In this document: piece by piece, positions 34,320 to 41,186 of the stretch
Layout of the letters: each line of letters begins with the position of its first letter
Position numbering within the stretch: position 1 is the first letter of the stretch
Assembly: GCA_027450185.1 (NCBI GenBank)
Contig: DAIDKF010000017.1
Location: 1-45,249, forward strand
DNA from: Granulicella sp.
GTDB taxonomy: Bacteria > Acidobacteriota > Terriglobia > Terriglobales > Acidobacteriaceae
Direction: 5' to 3'
Length of the DNA stretch: 45,249 bases
Notes under the pieces: model-generated
Databases searched by the model: none
What the model was told of the DNA's origin: nothing
The model's input: only the letters and a program-made list of their open reading frames with translations
Position numbers and translations under genes: made by a program

Positions 34320-35269
34320 GTGCGATAACCATAGTCCGTCAGCTCAGTGAAGTGGTGTTGGCTATCGCCATTGCACCGCTGTTTGGAGGCTGGATAGCGC
34401 AATGCCGTGCGTGGTTGCAGAGCCGGACAGCACCGCCCTTGATCCAGCCATACCGCATGCTGCGGAAGCTGTTTCATAAGGACGCGGCACTAGCTACTAC
34501 CGCATCACCACTATTCCGGATGACGCCCTACATTCTGTTCGGGACCATGGTCCTGGCAGCTGCGATTATTCCCTCCATCGCGACAGATTTGACGTTTGCG
34601 CGGGCAGCAGATGCGATCGCACTGATCGGCTTGTTTGCCACCGCACGCGTCTTTCAATCGCTCGCGGCAATGGATATTGGCACAGCATTCGGTTCGATGG
34701 GCGCGCGCCGCGACATGATGATCGGATTTCTCGCAGAGCCGGCTCTATTGATGGTATTGTTCAACGCGTTTCTGCTATCGGGAAGCACGGCTCTGCCTAG
34801 TGTTGTGGATGTTCGGACGATGCATTCGTTCTTCGTTGACCCGAGTCTGCTCTTTGCCGCGATAGCGTTTCTGATGGTTCTACTAGCCGAAAATGCACGT
34901 ATTCCTATCGATAATCCCGCAACCCATCTTGAACTCACCATGATCCACGAAGCCATGGCCTTGGAATATTCCGCACGGCATCTGGCGTTGCTCGAGTGGG
35001 CTGCGAATTTGAAGCTCTTCAACTACGCCTGTATTGGCTTCGCTCTCTTCCTGCCATGGGGCATCGCAACGCAAGGCAGAGATGGCGGTGTGGCGCTAGC
35101 TGTGGCCGTAGGCGCGTTGCTGGTGAAGCTCGTGTTGGCGGGAGCGGTGCTGGCACTGATAGAGGCGTTGTCGGCCAAACTGCGTATTTTTCGAGCCCCG
35201 GAATACTTGGCCATCTCGTTTCTGCTCGCTGTGCTGGGGTTGCTCGTCCACCTGTTGTTGGAGGCATAG
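34316..35269 (+). CDS. hyfC: HyfC/HycD/NuoH-like membrane subunit
   Basis: A 317-residue membrane protein with about eight helices, matching the HyfC/HycD (NuoH-like) family that links the peripheral arm to the membrane arm. Diagnostic parts are PLIQPYRMLRKLFHKDA near residue 40, AMDIGTAFGSMGARRDMMIGFLAEPALLM at about 118-145, and ENARIPIDNPATHLELTMIHEAMALEYSARHLALLEWA at about 190-225, where the acidic residues near the quinone or proton entry lie in related proteins. The ATG overlaps the hyfB stop. hyfE follows after five bases with GGAGG in between. Confidence 0.9.
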   Translation: MSAITIVRQLSEVVLAIAIAPLFGGWIAQCRAWLQSRTAPPLIQPYRMLRKLFHKDAALATTASPLFRMTPYILFGTMVLAAAIIPSIATDLTFARAADAIALIGLFATARVFQSLAAMDIGTAFGSMGARRDMMIGFLAEPALLMVLFNAFLLSGSTALPSVVDVRTMHSFFVDPSLLFAAIAFLMVLLAENARIPIDNPATHLELTMIHEAMALEYSARHLALLEWAANLKLFNYACIGFALFLPWGIATQGRDGGVALAVAVGALLVKLVLAGAVLALIEALSAKLRIFRAPEYLAISFLLAVLGLLVHLLLEA

Positions 35270-35274
35270 ATCCA

Positions 35275-35940
35275 ATGCATTCGCCATATATGATCACCGG
35301 AGTATTAAATCTGCTGGCAGCGAGCCTCCTGCTTATCTCCTTTGCAATGCTGTCGCGGCGGCGCACACAGCGCTTGATTACGCTCTTCGCCTGGCAGGGC
35401 GTGGTGCTCTTTGCGTCAACTTGTCTCGTAGGCTATCGGGCTGACTTAACAGAACTCTATTATTCCGCCGCACTGACGCTTCTGTTGAAAGTAATCGCTT
35501 TGCCATGGATACTCCATCGCCTGATCCATCGCCTGGGTGTTCAGTGGGACAGCGAACCTCTGGTTAATATCCCCGCCACCATGCTCGTAGGTTTAGGGCT
35601 GGTTATCTTCGCCTTTGGTCTAGCCCAGCCAATCAGTCGCATGGCTACGACAATTACGCGCAACACCATAGGCATTGCTCTCGCGGTCATCTTCCTTGCC
35701 TTTCTAATGATGATCACTCGCCGCAGGGCTATTACACAGGTGATTGGATTTCTCGCCATGGAAAATGGTCTATTCTTCGCTGCAACGAGCGCAACGTATG
35801 GCATGCCTATGGTGATCGAGTTAGGCATTGCCCTCGATCTCCTAATCGGGTTCTTCATACTGGGTATATTTTTCTTCCAGATCCGCGAGCAGTTCGACAG
35901 CCTCGATCTCAGCAACATGGAATCTCTCAAGGAGGAATGA
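35275..35940 (+). CDS. hyfE: HyfE-like membrane subunit
   Basis: A 221-residue protein with about six membrane helices resembling HyfE, a NuoK-related subunit of the Hyf and related complexes that E. coli Hyc lacks. Typical segments are LFAWQGVVLFASTCLVGYR, TLLLKVIALPWILHRLIHRLGVQ and RRAITQVIGFLAMENGLFFAATSATYGMPMVIELGIALDLLIGFFILGIFFFQIREQFDSLD. The ATG at 35275 has GGAGG about 11 bases upstream; the frame is open further back but overlaps hyfC. Its presence marks the complex as Hyf/Ehr-like rather than Hyc-like. Confidence 0.88.
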   Translation: MHSPYMITGVLNLLAASLLLISFAMLSRRRTQRLITLFAWQGVVLFASTCLVGYRADLTELYYSAALTLLLKVIALPWILHRLIHRLGVQWDSEPLVNIPATMLVGLGLVIFAFGLAQPISRMATTITRNTIGIALAVIFLAFLMMITRRRAITQVIGFLAMENGLFFAATSATYGMPMVIELGIALDLLIGFFILGIFFFQIREQFDSLDLSNMESLKEE

Positions 35941-35941
35941 A

Positions 35942-37396
35942 TTGGAGATACTGATCATTCTGGGTTTGCCGCTGCTGGGAGCGCTCTTGTTAGCACTGTT
36001 CGGTCCACAGCGTTTTGCCGCAGATCTAAATGCCGGGATAAGTATGGTCACGCTGATTGCCGTCGTATTCCTGGTTATGCGCGTGCTTCAACACGGATCG
36101 ATTCTGGCTCTACATGAACAGTTCTTTGTAGATTCGTTTAATGTCTTTCTGGTTGCACTCACGGCCTTTGTCGGATTCACCACTGCGCTCTTTTCACGGC
36201 CGTACATGCGGATTGAAGAGCAGCGCGGACGTCTTAATGCAGTCAGGCTTCGCCTCTATCACAGCATGTACCAAGTCTTTATGGCCGCGATGTTTCTCGC
36301 ATTGCTGACAAACAATATGGGCCTGCTGTGGGTGGCGATGGAAGCAGCCACACTCTCCACAGTCTTATTAGTCTCGCTCTATCGCACGCGTGCCAGCCTG
36401 GAGGCTGCTTGGAAATACTTCATTCTGTGTGGAGTGGGTATTGCGCAGGCGCTCTTTGGAACAATTCTTCTCTATTTGGCAGCAGAACACGTTTTAGGGC
36501 GCGAGGGAATGACGGCTTTATTGTGGACACACCTGAATGCCGTGAAGGGGGAACTCGAACCCAGAGTGCTTGGGCTGGCCTTTGTCTTTCTGCTGGTGGG
36601 TTATGGAACCAAAGTCGGGCTCGCTCCACTGCACAATTGGTTGCCTGATGCCCACGCCGAAGGTCCAACACCAGTCTCCGCAGTGCTCTCCGGACTGCTT
36701 CTGAATGTTGCACTCTATGCTGTTATCCGCTGCAAGATCCTGGTCGAAGGATCTATTGGCACCTATCTTCCTGGCCATATGCTCATGGGTTTTGGCCTGC
36801 TTTCCGCAGTATTTGGTGCTTTTTTTCTGTGGAGACAGCGCGATATCAAGCGGCTCTTTGGGTACTCTTCGATCGAGCACATGGGTATTATTACGTTCGC
36901 CTTTGGGATTGGGGGGTCGATCGCAAACTTTGCAGCGTTGCTCCACATGACGGTTCACTCACTCACCAAGTCATCCATCTTCTTTGCTGCTGGCCACGCA
37001 TCGCAAACCGCCCAGACACAGCAAATGGATGGTATTCGTGGTCTGGCGAGCATTAGTCCGACGATCGGGTGGGGGCTGATGCTCGGCTCTCTTGCGATTC
37101 TCGGCATGCCACCATTTGGAGTATTCGCCAGTGAGTTTCTGATCTTGACTACCGCCATGCGCGAACATCCATGGACGACGCCCTTGCTGCTGATCGCCCT
37201 CGGCGTCGCATTTGCGGCCATCTTCCGTAAGGTCCAGCCAATGGTCTTTGGAGACAGCGATGCGCCGCCACTTTCGCATTCTCCAGCGCTGATTCCCGTA
37301 TTTCTTCACCTTGCGATCGTATTAATGCTGGGTGTCTATATCCCGTTCGTGCTTGCGGAGTGGTACCGGGCGGCATCACTGCTGATTGGAGGATGA
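35942..37396 (+). CDS. hyfF: HyfF/NuoN-like antiporter-type subunit
   Basis: A 484-residue, about 14-helix proton-channel subunit of the HyfF/NuoN type. Family stretches are MGLLWVAMEAATLSTVLLVSLYRTRASLEAAWKYFILCGVGIAQALFG, GYGTKVGLAPLHNWLPDAHAEGPTPVSAVLSG and RQRDIKRLFGYSSIEHMGIITFAFG, holding the conserved Glu, Lys and His of the channel. The start is TTG 35942, one base after the hyfE stop, with AGGAGG about ten bases upstream. Together with HyfB it gives the complex two full antiporter-type pumps. hyfG starts two bases after the stop. Confidence 0.9.
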   Translation: MEILIILGLPLLGALLLALFGPQRFAADLNAGISMVTLIAVVFLVMRVLQHGSILALHEQFFVDSFNVFLVALTAFVGFTTALFSRPYMRIEEQRGRLNAVRLRLYHSMYQVFMAAMFLALLTNNMGLLWVAMEAATLSTVLLVSLYRTRASLEAAWKYFILCGVGIAQALFGTILLYLAAEHVLGREGMTALLWTHLNAVKGELEPRVLGLAFVFLLVGYGTKVGLAPLHNWLPDAHAEGPTPVSAVLSGLLLNVALYAVIRCKILVEGSIGTYLPGHMLMGFGLLSAVFGAFFLWRQRDIKRLFGYSSIEHMGIITFAFGIGGSIANFAALLHMTVHSLTKSSIFFAAGHASQTAQTQQMDGIRGLASISPTIGWGLMLGSLAILGMPPFGVFASEFLILTTAMREHPWTTPLLLIALGVAFAAIFRKVQPMVFGDSDAPPLSHSPALIPVFLHLAIVLMLGVYIPFVLAEWYRAASLLIGG

Positions 37397-37398
37397 CA

Positions 37399-38946
37399 AT
37401 GGCAGCGGAAAAGACTGACGAGCAGCAGGTCAAGATGTTCGGAAACTTGGCGTGCAGCCGCATACGCGTTGACCGTGAGGGATGGATCAGTACGGCTGAG
37501 CAACTCAGCGAGTCGGGAGCCCGTCTGCTCACCCTGTGGGGAACGGATGATCGCGATCAGGCTGGCGGTTTTCGCATTGACGCAGCCTACCTGCTCTCGG
37601 ATAGTGTGCTCGTAGTCGAGCATAGGATGGTGGATGAAGGGGAGCCATGGTATCCGAGTCTAGCCGGCTTATTTCCAGTTGCACTGCGCATGCAGCGCGC
37701 TGCTTATGACTTATTGGGAATCTCCACCAATGAGAGCGATGATCGCGGTTGGCTGCGTCATGGTGGCTGGCCGCAGATGGTCTTTCCCCTGCGGCGTGAT
37801 GTCGATGGAAGCCAGCAGTATCCCGTTGTGTCGCAACCCTACTCGTTCGTTTCGGTAGAGGGAGATGGGGTGCATGAAATCTCCGTTGGGCCTGTCCATG
37901 CTGGAACGATTGAGCCAGGCAACTTCCGATTTTCGGTTGTCGGGGAGAAGGTGCTGCGGTTGGAAGAACGGCTCGGATACACGCACAAGGGTGTTGCAAA
38001 GCTGTTTGAGAGCCTCACACAGCACACCGGGCATCGATTGGCAGCGCGCGTCTCAGGTGATTCCGCGATTGCCTTTTCGTGGGCGTACTGTGCTGCGCTG
38101 GAGGCCATCACGACAACAACATGCTCTGCCCGAGCCCTTGCACTCCGTGCTCTTGCACTGGAACATGAGCGGCTCGCAAATCATTTGGGGGATCTGGGAT
38201 CTCTCGGCAACGATGCGGGCTTTGCCTTCGGGTTCACACACTTCTCGAAGCTGAAAGAGGACTTGCTGCGTGCCAACAGCGTCGTGTTCGGGGCACGATA
38301 TCTAATGGCGTTTGTCGTACCTGGAGGGGTTGCGGCTGACCTGAATACGGAAGCGCGGAGCCTGCTGCTTGAACTATATGATGCCTTGGAGACCTCGGTC
38401 ATCAACTTACGCACTATCTACGATAATCACGCAGGATTGCAGGACCGCTTCCGAGAGGCGGGACGACTGGACCGTAGCACCGCGAAGCGATTGGGGGCGA
38501 TTGGTTTAGCGGGACGCGCATCAGGTCTCGCCTGCGACCTGCGCGTTGACCACCCATGGGCTCCGTATACGTCGCTTGCCGTAACCATGATGACGCAGAA
38601 GGGGGGCGACGTTGCGGCGCGAGTGCAAATCCGCTTCGATGAAGTCGTCGAGTCCCTGCGACTGTGTCGTGCGCTGCTCACGGAGAATGATTCCGGAGTG
38701 ATCCAGGCGACCGTGCCCACGGCACAATCGAATCAACTTGGAATGGGAATCATCGAAGGCTGGCGTGGTCCCGTAGCGGTTGTTCTGGAGACGGGGAGAG
38801 ATGGGGGTATTCATCGTTGTCATACGCATGACCCTTCGTGGCAGAACTGGCCACTCATCGAGCACGCCATTATTGGCGATATCGTGCCGGACTTTCCGCT
38901 AATCAACAAGTCTTTTAACCTGTCCTACAGCGGACAGGACGGGTGA
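37399..38946 (+). CDS. hyfG: Hydrogenase-like large subunit lacking NiFe cysteines
   Basis: A 515-residue homologue of HyfG/HycE: a NuoC-like N-terminal part (about 1-160) and a NuoD/hydrogenase large-subunit part (about 170-515). HycE-like landmarks remain: LALEHERLANHLGDLG, DNHAGLQDRF..GRLD and GLACDLRVDHPWAPYTSL. The NiFe ligand motifs are lost. The RVCGICG motif of HycE corresponds to RVSGDSA (S219, S222), and the C-terminal DPCYSC to NLSYSG (S509, G512). The protein also ends three residues later, so there is no maturation tail. It should not bind NiFe or make hydrogen, and fits the energy-converting-hydrogenase-related (Ehr) group. GGAGG lies six bases before ATG 37399. Confidence 0.88.
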   Translation: MAAEKTDEQQVKMFGNLACSRIRVDREGWISTAEQLSESGARLLTLWGTDDRDQAGGFRIDAAYLLSDSVLVVEHRMVDEGEPWYPSLAGLFPVALRMQRAAYDLLGISTNESDDRGWLRHGGWPQMVFPLRRDVDGSQQYPVVSQPYSFVSVEGDGVHEISVGPVHAGTIEPGNFRFSVVGEKVLRLEERLGYTHKGVAKLFESLTQHTGHRLAARVSGDSAIAFSWAYCAALEAITTTTCSARALALRALALEHERLANHLGDLGSLGNDAGFAFGFTHFSKLKEDLLRANSVVFGARYLMAFVVPGGVAADLNTEARSLLLELYDALETSVINLRTIYDNHAGLQDRFREAGRLDRSTAKRLGAIGLAGRASGLACDLRVDHPWAPYTSLAVTMMTQKGGDVAARVQIRFDEVVESLRLCRALLTENDSGVIQATVPTAQSNQLGMGIIEGWRGPVAVVLETGRDGGIHRCHTHDPSWQNWPLIEHAIIGDIVPDFPLINKSFNLSYSGQDG

Positions 38947-38953
38947 TCGAACC

Positions 38954-39487
38954 ATGTGGAACACACTCTCACGCATGTTGCGAACCGGATTATTGACCGA
39001 GCCCCTACCTAAGCTAAGCGAAGCTCGATCTGTAGTTGAGGGGCTGCCATTAGAACCCATGCAGCAAAACCTACTCAACATCTTGGGGCGCGCACTTTGT
39101 ATCCGTCACGTCGATGCCGGTTCCTGCAACGGCTGTGAACTGGAGATTCAGGCATTGGGAAATCCTTACTACAATATAGAGGGAGTAGGGATTAAGTTCG
39201 TTGCCAGCCCGCGCCACGCGGACCTTCTTCTGGTGACAGGTCCGGTGTCAGTAAACATGGAAGAGGCTCTTCGGCGAACCTACGAAGCTATGCCTGAACC
39301 GAAGTTGGTCATTGCTCTGGGTGATTGTGGAGCTTGCGGTGCAGCGTTCGGCAGCAGCTATGCGAGTCGAGGAGGGGTTTCCAATGCTATTCCGGTAGAC
39401 AAGACGGTTGCTGGCTGTCCGCCAAGTCCACCTGAGATATTGCGCGCCATTCTTGATTTGATCCGACCGGCTGCGGATGAAGTGTGA
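38954..39487 (+). CDS. hyfI: HyfI/NuoB-like small subunit, 4Fe-4S
   Basis: A 177-residue small subunit of the HyfI/HycG/NuoB family. The ligands of the proximal 4Fe-4S cluster are intact: C58 and C61 in SCNGCELEI, C125 in GDCGACG and C155 in AGCPPSPPE. The C-x2-C form is that of hydrogenases rather than the adjacent Cys pair of NuoB. It would dock on the HyfG-like subunit and pass electrons next to its altered active site. The start is seven bases after the hyfG stop with a weak ribosome site. It ends the operon; a strong hairpin begins on the base after its stop. No ferredoxin-like HyfA/HyfH gene follows. Confidence 0.92.
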   Translation: MWNTLSRMLRTGLLTEPLPKLSEARSVVEGLPLEPMQQNLLNILGRALCIRHVDAGSCNGCELEIQALGNPYYNIEGVGIKFVASPRHADLLLVTGPVSVNMEEALRRTYEAMPEPKLVIALGDCGACGAAFGSSYASRGGVSNAIPVDKTVAGCPPSPPEILRAILDLIRPAADEV

Positions 39488-39523
39488 AGTAAGCATCCCC
39501 GGCTCTGCCGGGGGATACTTACT
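39488..39523. terminator. Bidirectional terminator hairpin between hyfI and tmRNA
   Basis: AGTAAGCATCCCCGGC and GCCGGGGGATACTTACT form a near-perfect stem of about 16 pairs with a TCT loop. It lies directly after the hyfI stop and 27 bases beyond the tmRNA 3' end on the other strand, so it can end both convergent transcripts. No long T-run is present on either side. Confidence 0.7.
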
Positions 39524-39549
39524 TTGAATGAAATCAATAATTTATTGTA

Positions 39550-39901
39550 TGGTGGAGGCGGCGGGAGTCGAACCCGCGTCCGAAAAAACTTTCAACAGAG
39601 AGCATTCATGCTTTTTCCGTTCGTATTTGTCTTGTAGTGAATGCTTGCAACGGACGAAGACGCATTCACCACCAGCCTGATTAGTCTCGTCCTTGGCGTA
39701 CAGGCGGAACCCCGCGGACCAGCCTACTGTGCGACGATCGGTACAAGCCCGTAGGCGAAGCCTGAGCGATCGGCTACTTAATTATTAAGCAGCAAGCGCG
39801 AATTGAGGTTCGGCACTTATAGTTTTGTGAGCGATTACGGGTGTTCACACCCCGGCATGCCTCTCTGCCGCAAGCAATCCCGTCGAAGCCGTGACGCCCC
39901 C
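39550..39901 (-). ncRNA. ssrA: Transfer-messenger RNA (tmRNA)
   Basis: tmRNA rescues stalled ribosomes and tags nascent peptides. On the minus strand the RNA starts GGGGGCG at 39901 and ends with CGCCTCC-A-CCA at 39550, forming the seven-pair acceptor stem (one G-U). The tRNA-like T arm (GGGTTCGACTCC) is present, with CGACGGG near the 5' end as in other tmRNAs, and the CCA is encoded. The tag frame at 39814-39785 encodes AEPQFALAA then TAA, with the usual ALAA end. Length is 352 bases, normal for a one-piece tmRNA. A TATACT box at about 39953 on this strand could be its -10, leaving a leader for RNase P to remove. Confidence 0.96.
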
Positions 39902-39912
39902 ATTGTTGAGGC

Positions 39913-39928
39913 TGGCACCAACATTGCA
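39913..39928 (+). promoter_or_regulatory. Sigma-54-like site facing the 3' end of the EamA gene
   Basis: TGGCACC, four bases, then TTGCA at 39913-39928 matches the RpoN -24/-12 consensus at all but the seventh position, with correct spacing. It points right, antisense to the EamA gene, and no plus-strand gene follows. It may be chance or the promoter of an antisense RNA. Confidence 0.3.
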
Positions 39929-39976
39929 TTGGGCACTCAAAGAGCTGAATGTAGTATACGTCCAATTGCGTCCAGC

Positions 39977-40396
39977 TCACGCAAACGCGAGGACCATGGC
40001 TCCTGCCGTCACCAATACCGCGCCTGCAAGCCTCACCGGCGACATGCTCTCGCCGAAAAAGAGCCATCCGGCGACGATGACGATGGCAACGCTGAGTTTG
40101 TCGATCGGAGCAACTCCGCTGACTGGGCCCATCTGTAAGGCTCGGAAATAGCAGAGCCAGGATAGCCCTGTACAAAGGCCGGAAAGCACGAGGAAGATCC
40201 AGCTTCGGCGGCTGATCGTGCCCAACCCATGATGTGCATCGAGGCTTAAGGCGAGGGTCCAGGTGAAGATCAGAACGACGGTCGTCCGAATGGCGGTCGC
40301 GAGGTTGCTGTCGATGTTCTCGACGCCTACTTTGGCGAGGAGTGCTGTAGCGGCAGCAAATACTGCGGAGAGAATGGCCCACAAGACCCAGGTCAT
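39977..40396 (-). CDS. Half-size EamA-family transporter
   Basis: A 139-residue membrane protein with about five helices: WVLWAILSAVFAAATALLAKVG at the N-terminus and FGESMSPVRLAGAVLVTAGAMVLA at the end are the EamA (DMT superfamily) pattern. Most EamA exporters carry two such domains in about 300 residues. Single-domain forms of this size work as dimers in some families, so it may be complete rather than truncated. Substrate unknown. It lies upstream of the tmRNA gene on the same strand, 75 bases apart. Ribosome site GATGGGG precedes the ATG. Confidence 0.85.
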   Translation of the reverse strand: MTWVLWAILSAVFAAATALLAKVGVENIDSNLATAIRTTVVLIFTWTLALSLDAHHGLGTISRRSWIFLVLSGLCTGLSWLCYFRALQMGPVSGVAPIDKLSVAIVIVAGWLFFGESMSPVRLAGAVLVTAGAMVLAFA

Positions 40397-40839
40397 TTTT
40401 GTACCCCATCGGAAAGGGGAGATGTCGTAATGCCCATTGCTTTGCCTCGTGTCTTATGCACTCTATGAAATTCGGATTCTATGCGTTTACGTAGAATCTG
40501 GTTCCAGATCAGCAGAATGATATCAATGGCTACCGAAGGCCGTGACCGCAAGGCTGGGAATCGAATCAGGGGCAATCTGGTCCGTCGTTGTGTTCGACGG
40601 TTGAGTGTTGATGGTAACTAGTTGTGTTTGTGTTGATTATAGATGATGCAGCTAATGTGCCCCAAGAAAAAAAGGCGGCACGAACGGTGCTTTGTTCGTG
40701 CCGGGAGGCCAGTGACGCAACTTGCTCTCGGGGTTTGGCAGCACCCGATAAAACTTTCGCGAGATATGTTCTTTGGGAGAAATATCCGCTAAAAAGAATA
40801 TAGCACACGTGAGGTCGAAGATGTCCAGCGGTTCTGGCA
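40397..40839. other. Intergenic region between EamA gene and phhB
   Basis: This 443-base AT-richer region holds the phhB-side terminator (40664-40703) and two overlapping inverted repeats (40475-40509) upstream of the EamA gene. A 62-63-codon frame overlapping the phhB stop runs through the terminator and is not accepted as a gene. Confidence 0.5.
40664..40703 (-). terminator. Intrinsic terminator downstream of phhB
   Basis: On the minus strand, CGGCACGAAC and GTTCGTGCCG (40676-40685 and 40694-40703) form a perfect ten-pair stem with an eight-base loop. It is followed by a T-run (the A-run 40667-40673 on the plus strand). This is a classic Rho-independent terminator for the glmU-phhB direction, about 140 bases past the phhB stop. 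Confidence 0.85.
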
Positions 40840-41127
40840 TCATTTTGTTAATTCTTTGTCGATCTGTTCGGCGAGGCTAATATCCTTCTGGGTAATGCCT
40901 CCGGCATCATGCGTCACCAGTGCCAACCGAACACAGTTGTAGCGGATGTCGATATCGGGATGATGTCCTGCGTTTTCAGCTAGTTCAGCGATTCGATTGA
41001 CGAATGTTATGGCCTGCTTGAAGCTGCTAAAGGTTACGGTCTGAACGAGTTCGCCCTGCTCGAGTTTCCACTTGGGCAGGGCTGTGATTATGGCTTGGTG
41101 CTCCGTTTCGTCCAATTTCCCGCTCAT
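40840..41127 (-). CDS. phhB: Pterin-4a-carbinolamine dehydratase
   Basis: A 95-residue protein of the PhhB/PCD family, which dehydrates 4a-hydroxytetrahydrobiopterin to recycle the pterin cofactor of aromatic amino-acid hydroxylases and, in some bacteria, serves molybdopterin metabolism. The diagnostic block is complete: AENAGHHPDIDIRYNCVRLALVTHDAGGITQKD (about 50-82), with the His-His-Pro motif and downstream His and Asp. Length is normal. It lies 59 bases after glmU on the same strand, so the two may be cotranscribed, with a strong terminator beyond. Confidence 0.94.
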   Translation of the reverse strand: MSGKLDETEHQAIITALPKWKLEQGELVQTVTFSSFKQAITFVNRIAELAENAGHHPDIDIRYNCVRLALVTHDAGGITQKDISLAEQIDKELTK

Positions 41128-41186
41128 GGGTACCCTCGCGTAGGTGAAATCGTATGTGAAATATGGAAAGGTAATGGAAGTGTGAC

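Noticed and set aside
40652-40843. A 62-63-codon minus-strand frame overlapping the phhB stop (ATGA), as if translationally coupled.
   Set aside because: It runs straight through the strong terminator at 40664-40703, and its residues show no recognisable fold or conservation clue.
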